Origin: Jejuia sp043557195
Lineage (GTDB): Bacteria; Bacteroidota; Bacteroidia; Flavobacteriales; Flavobacteriaceae
Direction: 5' to 3'
DNA length: 64,000 nucleotides
Assembly (NCBI GenBank): GCA_043557195.1
Contig: CP121314.1
Coordinates: 2,728,001-2,792,000 of the forward strand
How positions within the stretch are numbered: position 1 is the first letter of the stretch; each line of letters begins with the position of its first letter. Shown here piece by piece: positions 51,424-61,172 of this stretch. The position numbers and the translations under genes were made by a program. The notes beneath the pieces are model-generated. The model was not told the DNA's origin. It was given only the letters and a program-made list of their open reading frames with translations, and ran no database searches.

Positions 51424-53025
51424 TTAGTACTCTGGGTTTTGCGTTAAATTAGGATTTGCCGCCATACTTCCGACAGGAATAGGGTAAACATCAAAGTGTG
51501 CAGGTATAGCAATACCGTTACTTCCGTTTCCTTTCCATGCCCAGTTATAGTTTCCACCAGTAAATCTGCCGTATCTTATTAAATCTTGTCTTCTGTGTGC
51601 TTCCCAGTGTAACTCGCGAGACCTTTCATCTAAAATAAAATCTAGTGTTAAATCTCCAGAAGAAATTGTGTTAGGATTGTTGGCTCTAGTTCTTAAATCG
51701 TTTATGTAACCAACAGCCGTAGCAACGCTTCCACCGCCACCTCTTAGGTGCGCTTCAGCATACATTAAGTATACATCTGCTAATCTGTAAAGCGGAAAGT
51801 CAGTATCAACAAAAGTTTTATCAACGCCGAAACCTCCAGTAGATGTAGCATTAGAATACTTTTGAATGATGTAACCTGTGTCTCTATCAGAAATGTCAGG
51901 AATATTAATAGGTCTATCCGCTGAAATAAGCGTATTTCTTTCGTCACTGTCGAATGAGCCATCCCACAGTTCTGCAAATTCTGGTCTTACTCTTAGAGCT
52001 CCACCCCAACCTTCAGTTCCAACACCTACAGGATCACCATTCTTTTCTAAACTTCCTACGGAACCATTGATCATTACCGTAGTTGGACCAAAGTTTTGTG
52101 TTGTAGTACCATCAGATACTATTGGGAAAATAATTTCCTTAGTAGCAGAATTGGTGTTATTATCTGCCATGAAATTATGAAGATAGTTATCAGCAAGTTC
52201 ATAGCCACCATTGATGATTTGCTCGCAATAACTAATACAGTCACTATATCTGTTTTCACCAATATAAACTTCAGCATTCAAATAAATTTTTGCTAAAATC
52301 ATTTGTGCAACGGCTCTATCAGCTCTACCATATTCATTTTGTCTTGCAGCCACTAATGTGCCTTCAATATCTTTTAATTCTGATTCTACAAAAGCGAATA
52401 ACTGTGCTCTATCATAAACTTCAGGAAGAGAATTAATTGGTGTAGTTTCATCAGCAAAATTTGCCTTTCCAAATAAATCCATCATATAATAATAGGCCAT
52501 GGCTCTCATTAATCTAGCTTCGGCACGATATACAGTGATTTCATTTCTGGTAGCATCCGAAACATCTCTACCGTCTAATTTATCAGCGGTAGTTTCACGA
52601 AGGAAATTATTAGCTAGTGCCACTGATAAATGTGCTCTACTAAACATACCCAGTAATAACGGATTTTGCGCTGTCCATATATTACGTTGTAATTCTCTAG
52701 TACCAGGGTCATTCTCGTAAGACCATATCATTTCGTCTGCAGCCAATGTTTGCGTGTATAATAATACACGACCAAATTGACTTGTACCAGCATCAATGTT
52801 CTTCAAGTTTGAGCTTCCTGCGCCATCAGTTCCAGTAAGTGCTAAATTTGCATAAATACCAGCTAAAACTTGTTTGTAAGCAGCTTCATCTTCAAAAAGA
52901 TTTTCACTTAAAACAGTTTGGTCATCATTAGGCACGATATTCAAATCATCGGTACAAGATACTAGTGTAACGATAAAAAGACATATCATCCCAATTGTTT
53001 TGTTCATTTTAAATCTTGTTTTCAT
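51424..53025 (-). CDS. SusD/RagB-family nutrient-binding lipoprotein
   Basis: 533 aa from ATG 53025 (MKTRFKMNKTIGMICLFIVTLVSC); an upstream ATG at 53058 would overlap susC and is less likely, and MNKTIG at 53007 is also possible. Lipobox LVSC. The helical TPR-like SusD fold is readable: 'LSENLFEDEAAYKQVLAGIYANL', 'RAEARLMRAMAYYYMMDLFG', 'VAQMILAKIYLNAEVYIG', 'FPLYRLADVYLMYAEAHLR', 'ILDERSRELHWEAHRRQDLIRYGRF'. It forms the lid on SusC and binds the maltooligosaccharide substrate. Confidence 0.96.
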   Translation of the reverse strand: MKTRFKMNKTIGMICLFIVTLVSCTDDLNIVPNDDQTVLSENLFEDEAAYKQVLAGIYANLALTGTDGAGSSNLKNIDAGTSQFGRVLLYTQTLAADEMIWSYENDPGTRELQRNIWTAQNPLLLGMFSRAHLSVALANNFLRETTADKLDGRDVSDATRNEITVYRAEARLMRAMAYYYMMDLFGKANFADETTPINSLPEVYDRAQLFAFVESELKDIEGTLVAARQNEYGRADRAVAQMILAKIYLNAEVYIGENRYSDCISYCEQIINGGYELADNYLHNFMADNNTNSATKEIIFPIVSDGTTTQNFGPTTVMINGSVGSLEKNGDPVGVGTEGWGGALRVRPEFAELWDGSFDSDERNTLISADRPINIPDISDRDTGYIIQKYSNATSTGGFGVDKTFVDTDFPLYRLADVYLMYAEAHLRGGGGSVATAVGYINDLRTRANNPNTISSGDLTLDFILDERSRELHWEAHRRQDLIRYGRFTGGNYNWAWKGNGSNGIAIPAHFDVYPIPVGSMAANPNLTQNPEY

Positions 53026-53035
53026 AGTTGTTTTT

Positions 53036-55981
53036 TTAAAATTTAATGTTAGCTCCAACCAATACAGTTCTTGGTCTTGGATATACTACATTATCTATAC
53101 CTAATGTAAGTGTAAGGTCTGAATCGTTATCTGTTACTTCAGGATCTATTCCGCTGTAGTTAGTAATGGTAAATACATTTTGTACACCACCCCAAATTCT
53201 AACACTCTTCAACATTTTAGAGACATCGTTAAATGTATAACCTAACGTGATGTTATCCATTCTTAAGAAAGATGCATTTTCTACAAACAAATCCGAAATA
53301 ATAACATCAGCAGTTCTTTGGAAACCAGTATCTAAAACACTAGTTGGAATATTACCTAAAACTGCATTATCAAGTAACAGCTCGTATTGTGCTCTTGAAG
53401 ATTGAACGTTGTTATAAACATAATTTCCAAGATTTGCTCTTAAGTTAAAAGAAAAATCTAAGTTTTTATAAAATACATTAGATTGAAAACCGAAGATAGC
53501 ATTTGCTCCAGGGTTTTCTTTAACGTAACGGTCGTTGTCGTTTATAACATTATCTCCATTTAAATCAGCATAAGCACCTTCAATAGGATTCCCACTAGTA
53601 TCATACAACTGTTTAAAAACGTAGAACGAGTTAGGAGCTTCGCCTTCTCTATGAATTTGAATGTTATTTCCTGTTCCTCCACTAATACCACCTGTTCTTA
53701 CATCTTGTCCTAGAGCAAGTTCTTTAACTTCTCTATCAAGTAATGTTGCGTTGAAATTAAAGTCAACTTTCCAATCTTCATTTTTAACTACATCTGTGTT
53801 AACAGAAAATTCCAAACCTTGAATTTGTAATTCACCAATATTTTGGATGATACTGTTTGAAAAGTTTACACCATCAGGTACAGCTGCAGTAAATAATAAA
53901 TCAGTTGAGTTTTTTTGGAAGAAGTTTAACGACCCTGAAACTTTGTTGCCAAATAAGCCATAGTCTATACCAACTTCCATAGTTGTAGTTTCCTCCCATT
54001 TTAAATCAGGATTGATTTCTGACGCGATTAAAGATTGAATCACTTGATTGCCAAATTGGAATTGTGAATCGCCTCGACCACCTCTATATCTATTTAAGAA
54101 AATATCCTTTTCATTAACTGATTGCTGACCAGTAATACCATATCCAACGCGTAATTTTAAGTTTGAAAATGTATTAGAGTCTTTCATAAAGTCCTCGTCA
54201 CTAATAGTCCAAGCAAAAGCTGCTGCTGGGAAATCGCCCCATTGGTTTTCTTTACTGAAACGAGACGTTCCATCTCGACGATATGTTAATGTTAAAGCAT
54301 ATTTGTCATTTAAAGAGAAATTTGCTCTACCAAAGAAACCAATTAAAACTACATCAGGATCTGCGTAGAAATCATCAACACTTAATGGGTCAGTAAGGTT
54401 TCTACCGTTTTTTCCGCTGTTAGTAAATTTTTGGTAAGAATAACCCGCAGTAAAATCTAAACCGATATTATCTAAATCTTTTTTATAGTTTAAATAACCA
54501 TCAAATAATTCGTTTGTTCTCTTCTGTGTGTTAGTTCTAGATTCACCTTTAAATAAAATATCTTGATCGGTTGTGGCTTGTAATCTATCTCTAGAATCAA
54601 AACCTTTGGCTTCAGTTCTATCGATACCAAGATTTACAACTGCTCTTAATTCTGGTAGGAAATGAAACTTATAATCAAAGTTTAAATTTCCAAATAATCT
54701 ATTAGCATCACCTAAATTGGTTCTTTGTAAAAGTTGAGCCACTGGGTTTGTAGCACCGTTAGCAACTTGATTACCATTTCTGTGTTGGTAAAAACCACCA
54801 AAAGGAGACGAAGCATCAAACACAGGTTGTGTAGGGTCGTATCGCATTGCAGCACCAATTTGTCCTGCATCTGCAAATCTGTTATCCTCAAAAGCAAAGT
54901 TTGCATTAAGGCTTACTTTTAAATGATTATCAAAAAATGTTGGATTTAAAGCTAAACTTAAGTTACGTCTTTCAAATTTAGAGGTCTTTAAAGCACCTTC
55001 TTGATCTACAACACCAAAAGTGAATCTAGCAGGCAATACTTTAAACAAAGAACCTTGCATTGATACATTATGTTGTGAAGAAACTGTGTTTCTAAAAATT
55101 TCATTTTGCCAATTTGTATTTGCACTTCCTAAAAGGCTTTCGTCTATTGTTGAACCATTTATAGGTTGAGATGCTACTAATTGTCTATAAGCATCAGCAG
55201 AAAAAACATCTAATGTGTTGGTTACTTCTCCAAAGCTATATTGCGTATCATATGTAGCACTAAATTTAGACTTACCTTTTTTGGTAACAATGATAATAAC
55301 ACCGTTTGATGCACGCGAACCATAAATGGCGGTTGCCGAGGCATCTTTCAATACAGAAAAAGAATCAATATCATTTGGGTTAATAGAAGATAACACACCT
55401 CTAGAACCTGTTACACCATCGTTTGATATTGGTAAACCATCTATAATAATTAAAGGATCGTTAGAACCATTAATGGAAGCACCACCACGAATTCTAATTT
55501 GAGACCCAGAACCTGGGGCACCACTTGTGTTAACGCTAACACCCGCAATACGCCCATTAATTAAGTTTTCAGGCGTTACAATATTACCTTTTGTAAAACC
55601 TTCAGCAGTAATGGCTTCAACTGAACCGGTAGCATCCTTTCTAGTGGTAGTACCATAACCAATTACTACTATTTCTTCTAATTGAGCAGCATCTTCGGCT
55701 AGTTGCACATCTAAAGACGATTGACCAGCATACGCGATTTCTTGAGTAGCATAACCAACATAGGAGAATACAATCACATCTCCATTGTTTGCTGCAATCT
55801 GATAATTTCCATCAAAATCTGTGGTGGTTCCAGTAGTTGTGCCTTTAATAATGACATTTACTCCTGGAAGAGGGATGGAAGTAGATTGTTCCGTTACTGT
55901 TCCTTTAACCACATTTTGCCCAAATATAAATACGGGCAAAAGCATCATAAAAAACAGTAATGTTTTAGTATTTGTTTTCAT
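53036..55981 (-). CDS. SusC/RagA-family TonB-dependent outer-membrane transporter
   Basis: 981 aa. Signal peptide (LLFFMMLLPVFIFGQ), carboxypeptidase-D-like N-terminal domain (VVKGTVTEQSTSIPLPGVNV), plug with the SusC signature 'DAAQLEEIVVIGYGTTTRKDATGSV' and 'IRGGASINGSNDPLIIIDGLPI', then a 22-strand barrel ending in Phe (LVGANIKF). It imports large maltooligosaccharides with energy from TonB. First gene of the minus-strand starch operon. Confidence 0.96.
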   Translation of the reverse strand: MKTNTKTLLFFMMLLPVFIFGQNVVKGTVTEQSTSIPLPGVNVIIKGTTTGTTTDFDGNYQIAANNGDVIVFSYVGYATQEIAYAGQSSLDVQLAEDAAQLEEIVVIGYGTTTRKDATGSVEAITAEGFTKGNIVTPENLINGRIAGVSVNTSGAPGSGSQIRIRGGASINGSNDPLIIIDGLPISNDGVTGSRGVLSSINPNDIDSFSVLKDASATAIYGSRASNGVIIIVTKKGKSKFSATYDTQYSFGEVTNTLDVFSADAYRQLVASQPINGSTIDESLLGSANTNWQNEIFRNTVSSQHNVSMQGSLFKVLPARFTFGVVDQEGALKTSKFERRNLSLALNPTFFDNHLKVSLNANFAFEDNRFADAGQIGAAMRYDPTQPVFDASSPFGGFYQHRNGNQVANGATNPVAQLLQRTNLGDANRLFGNLNFDYKFHFLPELRAVVNLGIDRTEAKGFDSRDRLQATTDQDILFKGESRTNTQKRTNELFDGYLNYKKDLDNIGLDFTAGYSYQKFTNSGKNGRNLTDPLSVDDFYADPDVVLIGFFGRANFSLNDKYALTLTYRRDGTSRFSKENQWGDFPAAAFAWTISDEDFMKDSNTFSNLKLRVGYGITGQQSVNEKDIFLNRYRGGRGDSQFQFGNQVIQSLIASEINPDLKWEETTTMEVGIDYGLFGNKVSGSLNFFQKNSTDLLFTAAVPDGVNFSNSIIQNIGELQIQGLEFSVNTDVVKNEDWKVDFNFNATLLDREVKELALGQDVRTGGISGGTGNNIQIHREGEAPNSFYVFKQLYDTSGNPIEGAYADLNGDNVINDNDRYVKENPGANAIFGFQSNVFYKNLDFSFNLRANLGNYVYNNVQSSRAQYELLLDNAVLGNIPTSVLDTGFQRTADVIISDLFVENASFLRMDNITLGYTFNDVSKMLKSVRIWGGVQNVFTITNYSGIDPEVTDNDSDLTLTLGIDNVVYPRPRTVLVGANIKF

Positions 55982-56038
55982 ACAGTTTTGTTAATTTAAA
56001 TGTTCTAATTAGTCAGTTTATATTTTCACTCCTCAGTT

Positions 56039-56046
56039 CAAAGCTA
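56039..56046 (-). promoter_or_regulatory. Candidate -7 box of the susC promoter
   Basis: TAGCTTTG on the minus strand, about 58 bases before the susC start. The -33 region reads TTC rather than TTG, suggesting dependence on an activator. Confidence 0.4.
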
Positions 56047-56091
56047 TGTAAAGAAATTGTTAAGGAATAATTTTAGATTACGAAATATTTA

Positions 56092-56107
56092 ACGAAAACG
56101 TTTTCGT
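56092..56107. promoter_or_regulatory. Perfect LacI-family palindrome, operator between regulator and susC operon
   Basis: ACGAAAACGTTTTCGT reads the same on both strands; the central CG and symmetric arms are typical LacI-family operators. It is placed upstream of the weak susC -33 element rather than over the promoter, which fits activation or looping. Confidence 0.7.
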
Positions 56108-56229
56108 GTTGACAACTTTTTAGTTTTTTAGTCTTAAAATGAGAAAATCACATATTTAATGCTAATAAAAATTTAGGTTTATTCAAAAAATAAGAACAAG
56201 AATCCTTATTTTAGAGTTTCAAAATTCAT

Positions 56230-57303
56230 ATGAAAAAAAAGATCACATTAAAGCAAATTGCAAGAGAGTTAGATGTCTCTGTATCAACGGTTTCAAAGGC
56301 GTTAAGTAATAGCAAAGAAATTAGTGAAGATACCACTAAGAAGATTCAGGCATTTGCAAAACTCTACAATTACAAACCAAATAATATTGCGCTTAGCTTA
56401 AAAAACAGAAAAACTAAGACGATCGGTATATTGATTCCCGAAATAGTGCATCATTTTTTCTCAACAGTAATTCGTGGGATAGAACGTGTCGCAAATCGAA
56501 GAGGTTACAATGTTATTGTTGGACTTTCTAACGAATCATTTACCAAAGAAATTATTAACATGGAAATGCTTGCTAATGGTAGTATTGACGGGTTTATTCT
56601 ATCAATTTCAAAAGAAACATTACTCAAGCAAGATTACCATCATTTTAATGCGACAATTAATCAAGGCATGCCTATAGTTATGTTTGATCGTGTAGTGAAT
56701 GAGGTAGATTGTGATAAGGTGATAGTGGATGATTTCAACGGAGCTGTAAAAGCCGTAAAAAAGTTGATAGCAAATGAGTGCAAAAATATCGCTTTAATCA
56801 CTACGATGGATTATGTAAGCGTAGGCAGGTTAAGAACTCAGGGCTATCTTGATGCGTTACAAAGTAGCGGTATTGAAGCCGATTCGAATATGATTTTAAA
56901 GATTGATGATAGCTTAGATGTAGAAAATCATTTGGAGGTTTTAGAAACTGAAATCGCACATTTCTTTAAATCAAATCCTAAAATTGATGGCGTATTTGCA
57001 GTAAACGAATTGTATGCAGTAACCGCAATGAAAGTAGCTAGAAAATTAGGGTTGAGTATTCCTGATGATATGCAGGTAATTGGGTTTACAGATGGTGTAC
57101 TTTCCAAGCACGCTACACCTAGTTTAACAACCGTGAGTCAGCATGGGCAAAAAATGGGTGAGCAGTCTGCTAATTTGTTGATAGATAGACTAGAAGCTGA
57201 AGAAGCAGAAACCGAACAATACTTTACAAATAACGAGCAAAAACGTGATTTTATAAAGATGGTTATAGAGACCGAAATTATTGAACGGGAGTCTACTAAA
57301 TAG
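56230..57303 (+). CDS. LacI-family transcriptional regulator of the starch locus
   Basis: 357 aa. N-terminal HTH with hinge (TLKQIARELDVSVSTVSKALSNSKEIS ... YNYKPNNIALSLKNRKTKTIGILIPE). The periplasmic-binding-protein-like effector domain has typical segments 'HHFFSTVIRGIERVANRRGYNVIVG', 'GFILSISKETL', 'VFAVNELYAVTAMKVARKLG' and 'IPDDMQVIGFTDG'. Ligand likely a maltodextrin by context, not proven. Divergent from susC with a palindromic operator between; it probably controls both halves of the locus. Confidence 0.93.
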   Translation: MKKKITLKQIARELDVSVSTVSKALSNSKEISEDTTKKIQAFAKLYNYKPNNIALSLKNRKTKTIGILIPEIVHHFFSTVIRGIERVANRRGYNVIVGLSNESFTKEIINMEMLANGSIDGFILSISKETLLKQDYHHFNATINQGMPIVMFDRVVNEVDCDKVIVDDFNGAVKAVKKLIANECKNIALITTMDYVSVGRLRTQGYLDALQSSGIEADSNMILKIDDSLDVENHLEVLETEIAHFFKSNPKIDGVFAVNELYAVTAMKVARKLGLSIPDDMQVIGFTDGVLSKHATPSLTTVSQHGQKMGEQSANLLIDRLEAEEAETEQYFTNNEQKRDFIKMVIETEIIERESTK

Positions 57304-57408
57304 TTTCGTAAAACAATATTGAAAAAAAGAAGGTATTGGGAAAACTAAAATTCTTTTATATCTTTGAATAGAAATCAAGACTTATATTTTCACTTCTCAC
57401 AATAAGTT

Positions 57409-57431
57409 TTGATAAGTATAGCGCTTATCAA
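57409..57431. promoter_or_regulatory. Inverted repeat upstream of the MFS pseudogene
   Basis: TTGATAAG / CTTATCAA, 8-bp perfect arms with a 7-base spacer. It lies 27 bases before the ATG of the decayed transporter; no T-run, so an operator is more likely than a terminator. Confidence 0.4.
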
Positions 57432-57457
57432 GTAGTATTAATCTAATATACTATTTA

Positions 57458-58169
57458 ATGGAAAAGCGTAGATTAATTATGGGTTGGAGCGGGTATGCTC
57501 ATGATTATGGATGCTTCCTTTAACATTGCGATGGAGCCATTTCGTGCTCGTTGGTGATAACTTAAGAACAGATCAAAGAACTTTAGGATTTAGCGTTCAA
57601 ACTGCCCTTATTGGTTTTGGAGCTGTTATTGGTTCCTGGTTACCTTATGCTTTAGCAAATTGGTTTGGAGTTTCAAATGAAGCTAGTGAAGGAACAGTGC
57701 CACTAAATTTGATTGTATCTTTTATTATTGGAGCAATTATTCTGATAGTTTCAATCTTAATTACTGTAACCACCACTAAGGAATACTCTCCAGAAGAATT
57801 GGAAAGCTTTCAAGATGAAAAAGATCATTCTGAAGCCATGGAGAAAGATGGTGAAGAAAAAAAATCAAGTTTGCTGGATATTTTTGATGATTTCAAAAAA
57901 ATGCCAGCTACAATGCGTCAATTAAGTTGGGTACAATTCTTTTCTTGGTTTGGCCTTTTTGGTATGTTAAAATGGGAGTGTACATGGGGATTTTTAATTT
58001 CTTCATTGTGATTCCACAAATAATCAATGCCTTAATAGGCGGTCCACTTGTTAAATATGCTTATGGTAATCAAGCCATATTCGCTTTAGTGATGAGTGGT
58101 GTTAGTTTTTTAATTGCAGCGTCTTTAGTATATAAAGTGAAAGATGTTGATGATGTAATTCAATCATAA
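57458..58169 (+). pseudogene. Decayed MFS maltose/maltodextrin transporter
   Basis: Family members are about 450 aa. Here the start MEKRRL (57458) is followed within a few codons by a frame change into 'LWVGAGMLMIMDASFNIAMEPFRA' (57477 on), so roughly 100 codons are missing. A second frame change, restorable by two bases at about 57545, leads into 'LVGDNLRTDQRTLGFSVQT', which runs to 'FFSWFGLFGM'. A third jump at about 57966 enters 'MGVYMGIFNFFIVIPQIINALIGG' after losing a middle part. The remaining parts total about 230 codons. Three disruptions rule out a functional product unless the assembly is wrong. Confidence 0.85.
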
Positions 58170-58171
58170 TA

Positions 58172-58870
58172 ATGAACAAAATAGGAGTCATATTCGATTT
58201 AGATGGTGTTATTGTAGACACTGCTAAATACCACTTTTTAGCTTGGAAAGATCTTGCTGATCACTTAGGTTTTGAGTTTACCGAAGCGCATAACGAATTA
58301 TTGAAAGGTGTTAGTCGCGTAAGGTCATTAGAAATCTTGCTAGAAATTGGTAAAGTGAAACTTTCCGAAGGAAAAAAGCAAGAGTTCTTGATTAGCAAAA
58401 ACGAAGAGTATCTCAAGTATATCCACAAAATGGGACCAGAGGAAATTCTTCCTGGTGCAAGTGAACTCTTAGATAAACTTGACGAATTGGGAATTCACTA
58501 TGTATTAGGTTCAGCTAGTAAAAACGCGCCATTGATCTTGAAGCAAGTTAATTTACTTAACAGATTTGCTGGAATTGTAGATGGAAACAGTGTTTCTAAA
58601 GCAAAACCAGATCCTGAAGTGTTTTTAATAGGCGCCCAAAAACTGAATCTTAAACCAGAACAATGCGTGGTTTTTGAAGATGCTATTGCAGGAGTTGAAG
58701 CCGCAAATGCAGCGCATATGATATCAGTCGGCATAGGAGATAAAAACACTCTGAGTGAAGCCGATTTTAATTTTAACAATTTAACTGAAATACCAGAGAA
58801 TTTCTTCACTGAAGCTATTTCAGAAAAAATATCAAATAATAATGAACCAAGATTATATAAAACCAGATAA
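58172..58870 (+). CDS. pgmB: Beta-phosphoglucomutase
   Basis: 232 aa, HAD superfamily. Catalytic motif FDLDGVIVDTAKYH with the two aspartates (10 and 12 or so), substrate-specificity loop 'LLKGVSRVRSLEILLE', 'LGSASKNAPLIL' and the metal-binding 'VFEDAIAGVEAANAA'. It converts beta-glucose-1-phosphate, the product of maltose phosphorylase, to glucose-6-phosphate. Its 3' end overlaps the GH65 gene by 29 bases, showing coupled translation. Confidence 0.95.
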   Translation: MNKIGVIFDLDGVIVDTAKYHFLAWKDLADHLGFEFTEAHNELLKGVSRVRSLEILLEIGKVKLSEGKKQEFLISKNEEYLKYIHKMGPEEILPGASELLDKLDELGIHYVLGSASKNAPLILKQVNLLNRFAGIVDGNSVSKAKPDPEVFLIGAQKLNLKPEQCVVFEDAIAGVEAANAAHMISVGIGDKNTLSEADFNFNNLTEIPENFFTEAISEKISNNNEPRLYKTR

Positions 58871-61151
58871 TTGGTCCATCATAGAAGAAGGTTTTGATGC
58901 AAAACGTGTAAAATCTTCCGAAAGCTTATTTAGCATTGGTAACGGTGCCATGGGGCAACGTGCCAATTTTGAAGAACAGTACTCAGGCGACACTTTTCAA
59001 GGAAGTTATATTGGCGGAGTCTATTACCCAGATAAAACACGTGTGGGCTGGTGGAAAAACGGCTATCCCGAATATTTTGCTAAAGTGCTAAATGCACCGA
59101 ATTGGATTGGGATTAATGTTTCTGTTAACGGAGAACAATTAGATTTAAATACTTGTAAATCAGTTGACAATTTCCGCAGAGAATTGAATATGAAAGAAGG
59201 TTGGTTGTCGAGAAGTTTCAAAGCTACATTGCTAAATGATATTCAAGTTGAGGTATTCGTAAAACGCTTTTTAAGTTTAGATTTAGATGAAATAGGGGCT
59301 ATCAATTATGAAATTACACCTTTGAATGCTGATGCCGAAATCATATTTCAACCTTACTTAGATTCAGGAATTACCAATGAAGACACCAATTGGGATGATA
59401 AGTTTTGGGATACTACAGATGTTAGTCATATTAACAATCAAGCGTTTATTGAGGCTAAAACTATGAAAACCGATTTCCATACCTGTACGTTTATGGAGTC
59501 GAAGGTTTACATTTCTAATAAACCTATTTTAGTAGAGCATAATGTTAAGGCCGATTCAAATCATGTGTCTTTCAGTTATGCTTATCCAGTCAAAAAAGGG
59601 GATACTTATAGTATTCATAAGTTTGGAGGCTATACCGTTGATAGAAATCATAACAAGTCTGAGTTAATAAAGGTTGCAAAAAAGGTGTTGAAGACCGCAA
59701 CTAAAAAAGGGTTTTCAAAATTATTAGAACATCAGAAAAAAGCTTGGGCTACCATTTGGGAAATGGCAGATATCACAATTGATGGTGATGTAAAAGCACA
59801 ACAAGGCATCCGATTTAATATTTTCCAACTGAATCAAACATATTTAGGTAAAGATTCAAGATTAAATATTGGACCAAAAGGGTTTACAGGTGAAAAATAT
59901 GGAGGCAGTACCTATTGGGATACAGAAGCCTATTGTATTCCGTTTTATATGGCAACCAAAGATCAAAACGTAGCTAGAACACTTTTAGAATACCGTTACA
60001 ACCACTTAGAAAAAGCCATAGAAAACGCTGAAAAACTAGGGTTTTTTAACGGTGCAGCTTTGTACCCAATGGTAACTATGAATGGAGAAGAATGCCATAA
60101 CGAGTGGGAAATTACGTTTGAAGAAATTCATAGAAATGGAGCTATAGCTTTTGCAATTTATAACTACCATCGTTTTACTGGAGATTACAGTTATATTCCA
60201 GAAAAGGGATTGGAAGTTTTGATTGGTATTTCTCGTTTTTGGCAACAACGAGCTACATATTCAAAAGATAAAAGTAAGTATGTTATCTTAGGAGTAACAG
60301 GACCTAACGAGTACGAAAACAATGTAAATAACAATTGGTACACCAACTATTTAGCAAAGTGGTGTATTGATTATACCCTAGAACAAATACAAAAAATTGA
60401 AGACGAGTTTTCTTCTGATTTCTCTAGAATTGCCAAAAAAGTAAAACTGACTAAAAAGGAATTAGCACTTTGGAAAGCGGTGGCTGACAATATGTATTTT
60501 CCATATTCTGAAAAGCATCAAGTGTATTTACAACAAGATGGATTTTTAGATAAAGAATTGATTACTGTTGAAGATTTGCCAAAATCACAAAGGCCTATAA
60601 ATCAAAAGTGGAGTTGGGATAGAATTTTACGTTCGCCTTACATTAAACAAGCTGATATTTTACAAGGTTTTTACTTTTTTGAAGACCAGTTTACGGATGA
60701 AGCATTGGAACGTCATTTTGATTTTTATGAACCATTTACAGTTCACGAAAGCTCATTGTCGCCTTGTGTTCACAGTATTCAAGCTGCAAAATTAGACAGG
60801 ATGGAGCAAGCTTATACGTTCTATTTGAGAACGTCAAGATTAGATTTAGACGACTACAATCATGAAGTTCATGAAGGCTTACACATCACATCTATGGCTG
60901 GTACTTGGATGAGTATAGTTGAAGGTTTTGGAGGTATGCGTGTTAAAGATGGAAAGTTGTCTTTTGCGCCAAAAATTCCAAAACAATGGAAAGGCTATTC
61001 TTTTAAAGTCAATTTTAGAGACCATGTTTTAAAAGTTAATGTTACCCAAGAACAAACCTATTTTGAAATGTTGTGTGGTGAAGCATTAGAGATTTTGTTT
61101 AAAGACAAGCCTTTGGTTTTAGAAAGCAATGTCTTAAAAGCAGTGAGTTAA
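58842..61151 (+). CDS. GH65 maltose phosphorylase
   Basis: 769 aa, no signal peptide, cytoplasmic. Conserved N-terminal domain (SLFSIGNGAMGQRANFEEQYSGDTFQGSYIGGVYYPDK) and catalytic (alpha/alpha)6 barrel with 'GGSTYWDTEAYCIPFYM', the general-acid region 'VTGPNEYENNVNNNWYTNYLAKW' (catalytic Glu) and 'LHITSMAGTWMSIVEGFGG'. It cleaves maltose with phosphate to glucose and beta-glucose-1-phosphate for PgmB. Starts within the end of pgmB. Kojibiose or trehalose phosphorylase are alternatives in the family; the starch locus favours maltose. Confidence 0.93.
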   Translation: MNQDYIKPDNWSIIEEGFDAKRVKSSESLFSIGNGAMGQRANFEEQYSGDTFQGSYIGGVYYPDKTRVGWWKNGYPEYFAKVLNAPNWIGINVSVNGEQLDLNTCKSVDNFRRELNMKEGWLSRSFKATLLNDIQVEVFVKRFLSLDLDEIGAINYEITPLNADAEIIFQPYLDSGITNEDTNWDDKFWDTTDVSHINNQAFIEAKTMKTDFHTCTFMESKVYISNKPILVEHNVKADSNHVSFSYAYPVKKGDTYSIHKFGGYTVDRNHNKSELIKVAKKVLKTATKKGFSKLLEHQKKAWATIWEMADITIDGDVKAQQGIRFNIFQLNQTYLGKDSRLNIGPKGFTGEKYGGSTYWDTEAYCIPFYMATKDQNVARTLLEYRYNHLEKAIENAEKLGFFNGAALYPMVTMNGEECHNEWEITFEEIHRNGAIAFAIYNYHRFTGDYSYIPEKGLEVLIGISRFWQQRATYSKDKSKYVILGVTGPNEYENNVNNNWYTNYLAKWCIDYTLEQIQKIEDEFSSDFSRIAKKVKLTKKELALWKAVADNMYFPYSEKHQVYLQQDGFLDKELITVEDLPKSQRPINQKWSWDRILRSPYIKQADILQGFYFFEDQFTDEALERHFDFYEPFTVHESSLSPCVHSIQAAKLDRMEQAYTFYLRTSRLDLDDYNHEVHEGLHITSMAGTWMSIVEGFGGMRVKDGKLSFAPKIPKQWKGYSFKVNFRDHVLKVNVTQEQTYFEMLCGEALEILFKDKPLVLESNVLKAVS

Positions 61152-61172
61152 ATAAATTTAAAAGTTTCAATA

